NCBI RefSeq assembly: GCF_001613085.1
Contig: NZ_BDBR01000015.1
Location: 1-64,000 of the forward strand
From: Nocardia salmonicida NBRC 13393
Lineage (GTDB): Bacteria > Actinomycetota > Actinomycetes > Mycobacteriales > Mycobacteriaceae
Reading direction: 5' to 3'
Length of the DNA: 64,000 nucleotides
Shown here: in pieces, positions 16,508-25,713 of the stretch
Numbering within the stretch: position 1 is the first letter of the stretch
Layout of the letters: each line of letters opens with the position of its first letter
Notes under the pieces: model-generated
Seen by the model: the letters and a program-made list of their open reading frames with translations, nothing else
Told to the model about the DNA's origin: nothing
Database searches by the model: none
Position numbers and translations under genes: made by a program

Positions 16508-17475
16508 AGCCCGGCCTGCGGGTCACGGTGACCGGCGGCGCCGGGTTCATCGGCTCGAACCTGGTCCACCGGCTGTTGCGGGACCCGGCGATCGGGGCGG
16601 TCACCGTCATCGACGACTGCTCGACCGGCACCGTGGAGAGCCTGGGCGCCGACCGGTCCGCGATCGACTTCCGCCTCGCCACCATCCTCGACGCTGATGC
16701 AGTCGCCGACGCGGTCGCCGGTGCCGATGCGGTTGTTCATCTCGCCGCGCTCGGGTCGGTGCCGCGTTCGATCCAGCACCCGCTGGCCAGCCACCACGCC
16801 AATGCCACTGGCACGCTGCAGGTCCTGGAAGCCTGCCGCCAGGTCGACGGTCCGCTGGTGATCGCGGCCTCGTCGTCATCGGTGTACGGGGCGAACCCTC
16901 AACTGCCACGCGTGGAGAGCTCTGCGGCGATGCCAGTGAGTCCGTACGCGGTGACCAAACTGGCGTCGGAGGCCTACCTCGGCGCCTACCACGCCAGCTT
17001 CGGGCTGCCGGTCCTGCCGCTACGGTTCTTCAACGTCTTCGGGCCAGGCCAGCGGGCCGGACACCCCTACGCCGCGGTCATTCCCCGCTTCATCGCCGCC
17101 ATGCTGGCCCAGGAACCGATCCGGGTGCACGGTGACGGCACCCAGACCCGCGACTGGACCTTCGTCGACACCGTGTGCCAGGTGATCAGCGCCGCGATCG
17201 TCGACCAGGTGACCAGCCCGTGGCCGGTGAATCTGGCCTTCGGCACCCCGCATTCGGTCCTCGAGGTCGCCGAGGAGATCGCCGAACTCCTCGGGTGCGA
17301 ACTCACTGTCGAGCACACCGCGCCCCGACCCGGCGACGTCGCCCATTCCCACGCCGATCCGACGCGACTGCGCGCGCTGTTTCCGTCCGTCACCACCTGC
17401 GGGTTGCGCGAGGGCCTGGAGCGCACCATCGCCTGGCATCACCAGCTGAGCGAGGTGAGTCGATGCACATCCTGA
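16504..17475 (+). CDS. NAD-dependent nucleotide-sugar epimerase/dehydratase
   Basis: GTG at 16504 overlaps the stop of the dehydrogenase gene (GTGA). The 323-residue product is an extended SDR: GGAGFIGSN at 11-19, the catalytic Tyr148-x3-Lys152 in YAVTK, and the SSS triad region AASSSSVYG near 120-128. The following RFFNVFGPGQR and RDWTFVDTV are standard for UDP-glucose/UDP-GlcNAc 4-epimerases. The dehydrogenase-epimerase pair resembles TviB-TviC and WbpO-WbpP pairs that make UDP-GalNAcA, so a UDP-amino-uronic acid is a reasonable product; this remains inference. Confidence 0.85.
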   Translation: MKPGLRVTVTGGAGFIGSNLVHRLLRDPAIGAVTVIDDCSTGTVESLGADRSAIDFRLATILDADAVADAVAGADAVVHLAALGSVPRSIQHPLASHHANATGTLQVLEACRQVDGPLVIAASSSSVYGANPQLPRVESSAAMPVSPYAVTKLASEAYLGAYHASFGLPVLPLRFFNVFGPGQRAGHPYAAVIPRFIAAMLAQEPIRVHGDGTQTRDWTFVDTVCQVISAAIVDQVTSPWPVNLAFGTPHSVLEVAEEIAELLGCELTVEHTAPRPGDVAHSHADPTRLRALFPSVTTCGLREGLERTIAWHHQLSEVSRCTS

Positions 17476-18212
17476 TGTATCACCTCGTCGACGACGCGGT
17501 CACCGACCCGATGTCGGTGCCCCTGAACCGATTCCGCGCCCAGATGCAGCTGCTCGCCGAGCAGTACACGGTGCTGACCGAGACCGACCTGCATCGGATG
17601 CTCACCGCCGGTATGCAGCCGCCGGCCAGGTCGGTGCTGCTCACTTTCGACGACGGATACACCAACACGATCACCACGGTCCTGCCGGTCCTCGAACAGC
17701 ACGGGCTGCCCGCGGTGATGGCCGTGTGCGGCGGGTACCTCACCACCGACCTACCGCGATCGACACCACATGTCGTCGAGCAGATGGCGGATCTGGTTGG
17801 GGTGCGCCGGTGGCTCGCGAGCGGGCGCACCGTCGCCGCACACGGCTACACCCACCAACGTCTCACCACCGCAACCGATCTCGGCCTCGCGTGGCAGGTC
17901 CTGGGTGACCGGGAAACGCTCACCGAGCTGCTCGGCGATCCACCGACCACCTTCGTCTACCCCTACGGCGCCTACGACCTGCGGGTGCAGCGCGTGGTGG
18001 CGCGCGTCTACCCGCTGGCGATGACGACCGACGAACACCACCGCGTCGACATCGGCCACCCCTACAGCCTGCCGCGCATCCAGGTCGACCCCAGTTGGAG
18101 CCTGCCCGCGTTCCAGGCCGCGCTCGATGCCGACACCGACCCGGCGACCGCCCAGCACAACGCCCGACGCGTCGACACCGCCGCCGGCAGAACCACAGGA
18201 GTACTCCGATGA
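17463..18212 (+). CDS. Polysaccharide deacetylase (NodB-type)
   Basis: ATG at 17463 lies 13 bases inside the epimerase gene, behind GAGGTGAG. The 249-residue protein carries the NodB motifs TFDDGY (61-66, catalytic base and metal Asp) and HGYTH (His127, His131 metal ligands), then YPYGAYD near 172. No signal peptide or membrane segment is seen, so unlike cell-wall chitin deacetylases it should act in the cytoplasm, on an N-acetylated sugar or pseudo-disaccharide made by the neighbouring glycosyltransferase. Other small NodB enzymes in antibiotic pathways and in the LmbE-independent deacetylase group work in this way. The exact substrate is unknown. Confidence 0.83.
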   Translation: MHILMYHLVDDAVTDPMSVPLNRFRAQMQLLAEQYTVLTETDLHRMLTAGMQPPARSVLLTFDDGYTNTITTVLPVLEQHGLPAVMAVCGGYLTTDLPRSTPHVVEQMADLVGVRRWLASGRTVAAHGYTHQRLTTATDLGLAWQVLGDRETLTELLGDPPTTFVYPYGAYDLRVQRVVARVYPLAMTTDEHHRVDIGHPYSLPRIQVDPSWSLPAFQAALDADTDPATAQHNARRVDTAAGRTTGVLR

Positions 18213-19435
18213 CCCTGCACCCGCGCACCGTCGCGCTGTACTGGCACAACGGCAGGTCCCTGGGCCACACCTCCGGAGCAGCCAAAGTCGCCCATCACCT
18301 GCTGCGATCACCGGGGGCGTACTCGATCGCGGGGATCACCGGCGCCTACCGGGGCCTGGACCTGTTGCCAGACGAGGTCGACCTCATCAAGATTCCCTCG
18401 TTCGCCAACTTCGACGACCCGAGCGGATGGAACCTACGCCCGCGCCTAGCCATCAGCGAAGCGACCCTGCACCAGGCCCGCGCCGACCTGATCACGACGT
18501 TCCTGCGCCACTACCGACCCGAAGTGCTGATCAGCGACCACATCCCGCGCGGCACCGACGACGAACTGGTACCCGCACTGGAAGCGCGATACCCCACGCA
18601 CGCGGTGCTGAGCCTGCGCGGGGTGCTGTTCGACCGGGACAAGACCATGCGCAAGTATTTCGGTCCCCAACACCGTGGTCCCTGGGTGCTCGATCACTAC
18701 TGCCAGTTCAACGTCCACATCCACCCGGAGGTGTTCGACCTCGCCGAGTATTACCGTCTCACCGGCGAAGCCGCACAACGGTTGCACTACACCGGATACC
18801 TCGCTGAACCGGTCTCCTACACCCGCGATCAGGCACGCACCCTGCTCGGTGTCGACGCTGATCAACGGTTGGTGGTCGCGGCCATGGGCGGGGGCCAGGG
18901 CGCGGGCGAGCTGTGGCAAGCGCTTTCGCGGGCGCTGACCACACGGCGTAGTGCGTTCGATCGGGCGCTGCTTGTCACCGGCCCCTACCTCGAACCGGCG
19001 GATCTGGCGGCGCTGCAACAGTATTGGTCTGACGACGACACGGTCGAGGTTCGCGCCTACGAGGCGGATCTGAAGCCGTGGATGCGGGCCGCGGACCTGT
19101 TCATCGGTGCCGCTGGCGCGAACATGCTCGGCGAAGTGCTCGCGACCGCCGTCAACACGATCGCGATTCCGCGCCAGATACGGGAGGTCGAACAGCAAGT
19201 CCACTCCGAGCGGCTGCACCAGCTCGGCATCCTGCGCAAAGTCGGCCTCGCCGAGGCGCTGACCGGGGCCCTCGACACCGAAGTCGCACGCGCCCTGCAT
19301 GATCCGCTCGTCACCGATGGCACCCGCTACCTGTGGGACGGTGGCTCCTACGACCGCCATCTGCCCGGCTCCGACGCCGGGACACGATGCGCCTGCACGA
19401 GCTCGCCGCAGCGTGCGCCGATGGTGCAAGCATGA
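18209..19435 (+). CDS. GT-B fold glycosyltransferase (MurG/GT28-like)
   Basis: ATG at 18209 overlaps the stop of the deacetylase (ATGA), following ACAGGAG. 408 residues. The N-terminal half has YWHNGRSLGHTS, a GxGH-type phosphate loop of GT28 enzymes, and LISDHIPRGTDDE. The C-terminal half begins with AMGGGQGAGELW and carries AGANMLGEVLATAVNTIAIPR near 310-330, the usual donor-binding region. It likely transfers a sugar from a nucleotide donor to a soluble acceptor. The last 20 residues are low-complexity and overlap possible starts of the next gene, so the true 3' border of function is uncertain. Confidence 0.75.
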   Translation: MTLHPRTVALYWHNGRSLGHTSGAAKVAHHLLRSPGAYSIAGITGAYRGLDLLPDEVDLIKIPSFANFDDPSGWNLRPRLAISEATLHQARADLITTFLRHYRPEVLISDHIPRGTDDELVPALEARYPTHAVLSLRGVLFDRDKTMRKYFGPQHRGPWVLDHYCQFNVHIHPEVFDLAEYYRLTGEAAQRLHYTGYLAEPVSYTRDQARTLLGVDADQRLVVAAMGGGQGAGELWQALSRALTTRRSAFDRALLVTGPYLEPADLAALQQYWSDDDTVEVRAYEADLKPWMRAADLFIGAAGANMLGEVLATAVNTIAIPRQIREVEQQVHSERLHQLGILRKVGLAEALTGALDTEVARALHDPLVTDGTRYLWDGGSYDRHLPGSDAGTRCACTSSPQRAPMVQA

Positions 19436-20619
19436 GGCCGCCCGGGTGCCTGATCGTGCGGTCGTCCAACCTCGTGCTGGCCGACCCCACGCACACCGCC
19501 CAAGGACAGATCGCGGTCTGCGAAGGGACCGTCACGGCGGACCCCACCGGCTGCGGCCACCACCCGCGCGTGCTCGAGGCCAACGAGAAACTGGTCGGGC
19601 CCGGCCTGGTCGACCTGCACCTGCACGGCGCTCTCGGGCACGACTTCACCGAACCCGACCCAGCGGCCTGGCGCCACATCCTCGATACCCACCTGCGAGC
19701 CGGAACGACCACCGCGCTGGCCACTCTGGCCAGCACCACCGCCCAGGCCACCGCCGCGGCCCTGGCCACTGCTGCTGATCTGCTCACCGACGACGACGCG
19801 ACCACCCTGGCCGGGGTGCACCTGGAAGGACCCTGCCTGGCCGCCGACCAGCGCGGTGCCCACGACCTCGCCCATCTTCGGTCTCCGGCCAAGCTGCTCG
19901 CCGAGCTGACGCCGGTGCCGACCGCCCTGCAGATGGTGACCCTCGCACCGGAACTACCCGAGGCCGACACCGTGATCTCCTACCTCGTCGACCACGGCGT
20001 GCGGGTCTCGGTCGGCCACAGCCAGGCGACCCCGGCCCAGCTCCAGACCGCCCGGAACCGGGGAGCGACCCATCTCGCGCACCTGTGGAGTGGCCAATCC
20101 GCGCTCACCCGGCCCGGCGTACACCGGATGCCGGGCCTGCTCGAGGCGTCGCTGGCCTCCGACGAGTTCACCGCCGAACTCATCGCCGACGGCCATCATC
20201 TGCCCGCCGAGCTGCTGACCATCGCCCTACGCTGCCTCGGCCCGGAACGGCTGTGCCTGGTATCGGATGCGACTGCGGGGATGGGCCTGCCGACCGGGTA
20301 CACGTTCCGCACCGGTGCGGCTACCGGGCGCGTGCACGACGGCTACGCCACCACGACCACGGCGAACAGCCTGTGCGGCAGCATCGTCGCGCTGTCGAGC
20401 ACACTGGCGCGGATGCGGGCGCTGACCGGCGCCTCGGTCCGTGAGGTTCTGACGATGGCCACCGCGACTCCGGCCAAAGTCCTGGGCCGCTACCCGAGGA
20501 TCGGGACACTACGGCCCGGGGCCCGCGCGAACCTCACCCTCTGGGACGCCGATCTGACCTTGGCGTCGGTCGTGCTCGACGGCCGACTCGTCGCCGACGA
20601 TGCGGACGGCCCGCGATGA
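19432..20619 (+). CDS. nagA: N-acetylglucosamine-6-phosphate deacetylase-like amidohydrolase
   Basis: ATG 19432 overlaps the preceding stop (ATGA); an in-frame ATG at 19387 is possible. The 395-residue protein is a metal-dependent amidohydrolase with the NagA landmarks in order: GPGLVDLHLHG (metal His), HLEGPCL (metal Glu), VSVGHSQA and THLAHLWSG (His ligands), and VSDATAGMG (catalytic Asp). NagA removes acetate from GlcNAc-6-phosphate. In this operon it may work on a pathway intermediate instead of in GlcNAc catabolism, since no nagB, kinase or transporter for GlcNAc is present. Confidence 0.8.
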   Translation: MRPPGCLIVRSSNLVLADPTHTAQGQIAVCEGTVTADPTGCGHHPRVLEANEKLVGPGLVDLHLHGALGHDFTEPDPAAWRHILDTHLRAGTTTALATLASTTAQATAAALATAADLLTDDDATTLAGVHLEGPCLAADQRGAHDLAHLRSPAKLLAELTPVPTALQMVTLAPELPEADTVISYLVDHGVRVSVGHSQATPAQLQTARNRGATHLAHLWSGQSALTRPGVHRMPGLLEASLASDEFTAELIADGHHLPAELLTIALRCLGPERLCLVSDATAGMGLPTGYTFRTGAATGRVHDGYATTTTANSLCGSIVALSSTLARMRALTGASVREVLTMATATPAKVLGRYPRIGTLRPGARANLTLWDADLTLASVVLDGRLVADDADGPR

Positions 20620-21716
20620 GCACGCCCATGCGGGTCGTGTTGATCGGGGCGGGCACTCGCGCCCGAAAGCTGTACTTGCCGTGGCTCAACGGTGCCTTCG
20701 GCGCGCGGGTCGCCGCCGCGGAACTGGTCGCCGTGATCGACCGAGATCAGCACACACTCGACCACGACGGCCACCGGTTCGCGGGCACCGTCGCCGGGCC
20801 CGCAGACATCGACCAGGTCCTCGTCGACACCGAACCCGACCTGGTCGTCATCGCCACACCGGATGCCGAGCACCGCCACTTCGTCGAGCGAGCCCTCGCG
20901 GCGCGGTGCGCGGCGCTGGTGGAGAAACCGTTGGCGACCACTATCGATGACGCGGTAGCCCTCGCTCACGCCGGAATGCAGGGCGGGGCAGTGCTGCTCG
21001 TCGCGCACAACCTGCGCTTCACCAACGTCCACACCCAGGTCCACCAGATGCTCGCCGACGGGCTGATCGGCACGGTGGCCGACGCCGAATTCCACTACCG
21101 GCTCAACGTCTCCCATTCGGCCAGCTACTTCCAGCGCTGGCACCGCCGCCGCGCGGCCTCTGGCGGGCTCGAGGTCACCAAGGCCTGCCACCACCTCGAT
21201 CTGCTCGCCTGGTGGCTGCACGCACACCCGAGCACCGTCACCGCGACCCTGCAACACCGGCACTACAAGCCAGATGACCCAATGCTGCTGCCCGGCACCG
21301 ACATCCACGACACGATCGCCGCCGACATCGCCTACGACACCGGCGCGTACGCGCGCTACACGCTCACCACCAACGCCGACGACGAGGGCTACACCTGCCA
21401 CCTGTTCGGTACTGCGGGCACCCTCACGATCCACTACGACGCACACGCCGGCCCGCACCTGATCGACCTGCGCCCGCACAACGGCCCCGGTGCCCGCTAC
21501 CAGATCCCGCGAGAACCGGGCACCCACGCCGGCGCCGACACCGCGATGCTGGCCGCCCTGCCCGCCGCCGTGACCGACCAGCACAGCATGGCCTTCGCCA
21601 CCGCGGCCGACGCGGCGCGCGCGGTCGCCACCGGCGCCACCATGCACCCCGCCAGCCTCACCCACCACCCCCTGCCCATTCCAGATCCCACGACGACGTT
21701 CGGAGCATCGAGATGA
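20616..21716 (+). CDS. Gfo/Idh/MocA-family oxidoreductase
   Basis: ATG overlaps the nagA-like stop (ATGA). 366 residues. The N-terminal Rossmann domain has VVLIGAGTRARKLYLPW (residues 7-23), VVIATPDAEHRH, and VEKPLATT with the catalytic-site Lys. The C-terminal alpha/beta domain includes GGLEVTKACHHLDLLAWWL, placing the acid/His pair. Family members oxidise or reduce a ring hydroxyl of a sugar, inositol or sugar acid with NAD(P). The neighbouring IolB-like isomerase makes an inositol- or uronate-type substrate plausible. Confidence 0.85.
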   Translation: MSTPMRVVLIGAGTRARKLYLPWLNGAFGARVAAAELVAVIDRDQHTLDHDGHRFAGTVAGPADIDQVLVDTEPDLVVIATPDAEHRHFVERALAARCAALVEKPLATTIDDAVALAHAGMQGGAVLLVAHNLRFTNVHTQVHQMLADGLIGTVADAEFHYRLNVSHSASYFQRWHRRRAASGGLEVTKACHHLDLLAWWLHAHPSTVTATLQHRHYKPDDPMLLPGTDIHDTIAADIAYDTGAYARYTLTTNADDEGYTCHLFGTAGTLTIHYDAHAGPHLIDLRPHNGPGARYQIPREPGTHAGADTAMLAALPAAVTDQHSMAFATAADAARAVATGATMHPASLTHHPLPIPDPTTTFGASR

Positions 21717-22462
21717 CCACCGCGCTGGCTCGCACACCCAACGGCCTGACACTGACCCGGCACCTGCTCACCGCAGGCGAGCACCTCGCCGTCGAGGACC
21801 GCCCCGACCAGGAAACGGCCCTGATCCTGATCGCCGGCCACATCACCACCCGAACCGGCGATGACACCCACATCGCCGAGCGCGCCGACCCCTTCACCGC
21901 GCCCGCCGTCGGCTGGTACTTCCCGGCCAGCACCGCGGCGTCGGTCACCGCCGGACCCGACGGCGCGGACCTGATCCAGGTCCACGCCCCGCTCGGCGAC
22001 ATCCGCACCACCGGGCCCGCTTCCCCCGTCACGGCGGTCACCCCGGAGACGCGCGGGCACCGCAGCTGGGAACGTGAAGTCACCACGCTGCTGGCACCTC
22101 CCCGAACCGGCGGATTGCTGCTCGGGGAGACCATCGCCCGCGACGGCCGCTGGTCGACGTATCCACCACATCGCCACTCGATCAGCGACCCGCCCCGTGA
22201 AACCGCGCTGCAGGAAGCCTTCGCGTTCCGGGTCCGCCCCGCCACCGGCTTCGGCGTGCTGCTCACCTACGACGACACCGTCGCCGACGCCTGCTCCACC
22301 GTCGTCCTCGACACCAGCATCGCCACGGTCACCCACGGCTACCACGCGATCGCCGCGGCTGGCGGCCACGACCTCTACTACCTGTGGGCCGCCCACGGCG
22401 ACACCGATCACCACTTCGCCCTCCACACCGACCCCGCCCACGCCTGGCTGCTCGACACCTGA
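21713..22462 (+). CDS. IolB/KduI-like sugar isomerase (cupin)
   Basis: ATG overlaps the oxidoreductase stop (ATGA). 249 residues, two cupin halves. The signature WSTYPPHRH followed by a downstream Glu (ETALQEAFAFRV) and a later His (HGYHAIAAAGG) gives the metal site of 5-deoxy-glucuronate isomerase (IolB) and KduI. IolB opens 5-deoxy-glucuronate in inositol breakdown. No other iol genes are present, so this copy is probably recruited to interconvert an aldose/ketose intermediate of the operon. Confidence 0.75.
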   Translation: MTTALARTPNGLTLTRHLLTAGEHLAVEDRPDQETALILIAGHITTRTGDDTHIAERADPFTAPAVGWYFPASTAASVTAGPDGADLIQVHAPLGDIRTTGPASPVTAVTPETRGHRSWEREVTTLLAPPRTGGLLLGETIARDGRWSTYPPHRHSISDPPRETALQEAFAFRVRPATGFGVLLTYDDTVADACSTVVLDTSIATVTHGYHAIAAAGGHDLYYLWAAHGDTDHHFALHTDPAHAWLLDT

Positions 22463-22531
22463 GCCTCGCGCCCGGCGCGGTTACCCGAGAACTCCCATCC
22501 GATCCCATCCGAACACTGAGGAAGGACACCC

Positions 22532-23299
22532 ATGACCACCACCCAATCGCGGGGCCTGGCCGTCGTCACCGGCGCGAGCGTCGGCATCGGCGCGGCCACC
22601 GCCCACGCCCTGCACGCGGCCGGCTACACCGTGCTGGCGGCATCTCGACGCCTGAGCACCGAGAACCCCAGCGCCACCGGCATCACCAACCATCACCTCG
22701 ACGTCACCGACGCCGACTCCGTCGCGGCGCTCGCCCGGACCGTCGCCGAGCACCCACTGCCGCTGACCCTGCTGGTCAACAACGCCGGAATCCCCACTCC
22801 CGCAGCTACGATCGCCGACAGCGACGTCGCAGACTGGCACGCCACCTACGACACCAACGTCGTGGGAAGCCTGCGGACCAGCCAGGCTCTGCTCCCGCAG
22901 CTCATCGACAACCGAGGGCACATCGTGTTCCTCGGCTCCACCGTCGGCCGTGTCGCCTACGAACGCGGCGCCGCCTACGCCGCCAGCAAACACGCCCTCG
23001 CCGCGATGGTGGGGACCCTGCGCCTGGAGCTCAACGGCGAACCCGTCCGGATCACCGAGGTCGCCCCCGGGATGATGCGCGGCGACGAGCGTGGCGGCGA
23101 GTTCATGCGCTCCCGATTCGGCAACGACCAGACCGCGATCGACGCGGTCTACCAGGGCGTCGAGAACCCCCTGGTTCCCGCCGACATCGCCGAGATCATC
23201 GTCTGGTGCGTCACGCGGCCCCCGCATGTCGACATCGATCTGCTCGAGGTCCGCCCCCTGGCCCAGGCCGCCCAGCACAAGGTCCACCGCACCGCCTGA
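22532..23299 (+). CDS. Short-chain dehydrogenase/reductase
   Basis: ATG at 22532 follows GAGGAAGGA. 255 residues with the classical SDR signature: TGASVGIG (12-19), NNAGIP near 87, the catalytic Ser in FLGSTVG and YAASK with catalytic Tyr/Lys, then VAPGMMRGDE. NAD(P)-dependent redox of a hydroxyl or keto group is expected. It is separated by 69 bases from the IolB-like gene but follows in the same direction, so it likely belongs to the same operon. Confidence 0.85.
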   Translation: MTTTQSRGLAVVTGASVGIGAATAHALHAAGYTVLAASRRLSTENPSATGITNHHLDVTDADSVAALARTVAEHPLPLTLLVNNAGIPTPAATIADSDVADWHATYDTNVVGSLRTSQALLPQLIDNRGHIVFLGSTVGRVAYERGAAYAASKHALAAMVGTLRLELNGEPVRITEVAPGMMRGDERGGEFMRSRFGNDQTAIDAVYQGVENPLVPADIAEIIVWCVTRPPHVDIDLLEVRPLAQAAQHKVHRTA

Positions 23300-23360
23300 T
23301 CAACCCCGGCTGGGCCCAGCCCGCGGCGGCGGGCCCAGCCTCTCAGCAAGGAGAAATGCG

Positions 23361-24482
23361 ATGTCCACCAACCGGATCGTCCTCATCCTGCGCCACTTCA
23401 CCGTCGGCGGCCTGGAACGGGTACTGCTCTCGCACACCCGCGTCCTGCTCGACGCGGGATACGAGGTCACCGTCTGCGTGCTCGACCCCGGCCGCGACAA
23501 CGCCCTCGTCGCCGAACTCCCCACCGCAGCCGAACTCGTCGTCGCGCCACGAAACCGGCTGCGCCGCAACCTGTTCCTGGCCGCACTGGTCCGCGACAAG
23601 GTCGTGGTGCTCGAATTCGGCGACGGACGGCTCTATCCGTCGATCCGGCCCGCTCTTCGACTGGCGCGCACCGTCATCCGGTTCTGCCACTCCGACTACT
23701 CCCACCTGCGCAGCCGTGGCAAGAACCGACTCGACCGAGCCCTCTCCCGCGGCGAAGACCACATCGTCGCAGTCGGAGGAAGGTCCACTCGGTTCCTCCT
23801 CGACGACGTCGGCATCCCGGCCGCCAAGGTCACCACCTTGACCAACGCGACCGAAACCCGCACTGCCGCTGTAGCGCCGCCGGGAGCGGCTTGGGCGCAG
23901 GACCGCTACATCGTTGCCGTGCAGAGCCTTTACCCCCACAAGGGCCACGACAGCCTCCTGCGTGCCTTCGCCCGCGCGATCGCCGACACCACGGCCCCTG
24001 CGCGCCTGGTCATCATCGGTGACGGCGATCAGACCATCGCGTTGCGCCAGCTCGCCGCGACACTCGACATCACCGATAGCGTCGTCTGGCTCGGTGCGGT
24101 CTGGCAACGCGACCTCGTCGACAGCGTGCTCGCCGGTGCGGCAGGCTTCGTCTCGATGTCCCGCTTCGAAGGCGTACCCATCTCGGTCCTCGAGGCCCGC
24201 CAACACGGATTGCCGCTGATCCTGACCGACATCCCCGGCCACCGTGACAGCGCAGGGGGCCGCGGTCGCGCCGAGTTCGTCGCGGTCGATGACATCGTCG
24301 CGTTCGCCTCCCTCATCCGAGAACTGCTCATTGACGCAGACGCTGCCATGGCAGCCCACCACCCGGATATCGACGCGCTCGCCCTGGAATGGGCCACCTA
24401 CCGCGACCAGTTTCTGGGCATCATCGAACAGGCCAGCGGAACGAAGATGCCTGTTCAAGTGCCCCAGAGTTCCGTATTCTGA
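23361..24482 (+). CDS. Glycosyltransferase family 4
   Basis: ATG at 23361 with AAGGAG upstream; 373 residues. The GT-B features are HFTVGGLERVLLSHTRVL near the N-terminus (the usual GG-x-E/A loop), a link region with NATETRT, then VQSLYPHKGHDSLLRAF, VIIGDGDQ, VWLGAVWQRDLVD and the EX7E-type block SRFEGVPISVLEARQHGLPLI. GT4 enzymes are retaining transferases using nucleotide-sugar donors. With the GT28-like gene, this operon encodes two transferases, so the product has at least two glycosidic steps. Confidence 0.85.
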   Translation: MSTNRIVLILRHFTVGGLERVLLSHTRVLLDAGYEVTVCVLDPGRDNALVAELPTAAELVVAPRNRLRRNLFLAALVRDKVVVLEFGDGRLYPSIRPALRLARTVIRFCHSDYSHLRSRGKNRLDRALSRGEDHIVAVGGRSTRFLLDDVGIPAAKVTTLTNATETRTAAVAPPGAAWAQDRYIVAVQSLYPHKGHDSLLRAFARAIADTTAPARLVIIGDGDQTIALRQLAATLDITDSVVWLGAVWQRDLVDSVLAGAAGFVSMSRFEGVPISVLEARQHGLPLILTDIPGHRDSAGGRGRAEFVAVDDIVAFASLIRELLIDADAAMAAHHPDIDALALEWATYRDQFLGIIEQASGTKMPVQVPQSSVF

Positions 24483-24598
24483 TGGCCCTGCCTCTATGCG
24501 CCGCTGCGCCATCGAAATCTCGAATCGATCTGCGCCTCCAGGTGTAATCTGCCCCCGCCCGGCCTGACCATGCCGGAACCCAACCCCGTGAGGAAGCC

Positions 24599-25642
24599 GT
24601 GCCACCAACCACGTTCTCCGAGCTCAGCCACAGCGACCAGCTCCATGTTCTCGACGGATTGACCCGCGCCGCCCTGCCGATCCACTACGGCATCCCCGCA
24701 ACCGCCGAACTGGAACTTCAGCAGTACGAGGACAACGCCGTCTGGCGGGTCACCCCCGCCGGAAGCGAGACCTCCTACGTCGCGCGCCTGTCCATCCGAG
24801 ACGGCCGACCAGCCGACCAGCAGCGCAGCGAAATGGCCTGGCTGGAAAGCCTTTCCGCATCAGGGGGCGTCGCCGTTCCCGGTCCGGTGACCACGACCAG
24901 CGGCGACCATGTCGTGCCCGTCACGGTTCCCGGCCACGACCAGCCCGCTACGCTCGCGCTGCTGCACTGGGTACCCGGCACCGCCGAACCGCCCTACCAG
25001 CAGCCCGGAGTCGCCCAGCAGATGGGCGCGGCCACCGCACACCTGCACCGCAACGCCGCCACCATCGACATCCCCGACTTCGACCGGCCGACATGGGACT
25101 ACGAAACAATCCTGCTCAAAGGGGCGGCTCTGACCGATCCCGACGCCACCGTGAACCTCGGAGACCGAGGCCGGGAGACCTTGCGCGCCGTCGCCGACCG
25201 GGTTACCCAGGTCCTCGCCGCAACCGACCCCTCAGAGCACACGCGAATCCACGGTGATCTGCACCGCGAGAACATGATCGGCTTGCCGACCGGCGGCGTC
25301 GGGGTCATCGACTTCGACGACTGCGGGTGGGGAAGTCCGATCCTCGACCTCGCGACCGTGCTCTCCTCGATCCACCGGATCGCCCACACCATTCCAGGCG
25401 CCTACGAAAAGTTCGCGCACGACTTCCTCGACGGCTATGCCGAGGTCTTCGCGCTGCCCGACGATCTCGACGACCTGCTCGAGCCGTACCTGATCCTGCG
25501 CGACTGCTTCGTGCTGAACTTCGTCAGCGGTGCCCTATCCAACGCCTCCGTCGCGGAGTGGGGACACGACCGGATCGCCGGCATCCTCTCCAACATGGAC
25601 GCCTACTTGGCTGGCGAGCCCTATCCCGGTGGAATTGGGTGA
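24599..25642 (+). CDS. Phosphotransferase of the APH/SrkA/homoserine-kinase type
   Basis: GTG at 24599 is preceded by GAGGAAG; 347 residues. Landmarks are VARLSI with the ATP lysine-region equivalent, HWVPGTAEPPYQQP, the catalytic loop IHGDLHRENM (Asp, Asn) and VIDFDDCGWGSPILDLATVL with the DFD metal ligand. The W-rich C-terminus with a long helix is as in stress-response kinase/homoserine kinase II proteins. It is the last intact gene of the sugar region. Possible jobs are phosphorylation of a sugar or inositol intermediate, or self-protection by modifying the end product. Confidence 0.8.
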   Translation: MPPTTFSELSHSDQLHVLDGLTRAALPIHYGIPATAELELQQYEDNAVWRVTPAGSETSYVARLSIRDGRPADQQRSEMAWLESLSASGGVAVPGPVTTTSGDHVVPVTVPGHDQPATLALLHWVPGTAEPPYQQPGVAQQMGAATAHLHRNAATIDIPDFDRPTWDYETILLKGAALTDPDATVNLGDRGRETLRAVADRVTQVLAATDPSEHTRIHGDLHRENMIGLPTGGVGVIDFDDCGWGSPILDLATVLSSIHRIAHTIPGAYEKFAHDFLDGYAEVFALPDDLDDLLEPYLILRDCFVLNFVSGALSNASVAEWGHDRIAGILSNMDAYLAGEPYPGGIG

Positions 25643-25713
25643 CATCCGGACATCCACCAGAAGCTGAGCACTGTCCCGGCGCGCCGATCACTCCCTGTGG
25701 CAGCGGGTTCAAG

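Noticed and set aside
20490..21752. 420-codon leftward open frame in the sugar operon
   Set aside because: Lies opposite the Gfo/Idh gene and a nagA end with clear motifs; its own translation is Gly/Val/Arg repeats typical of shadows.
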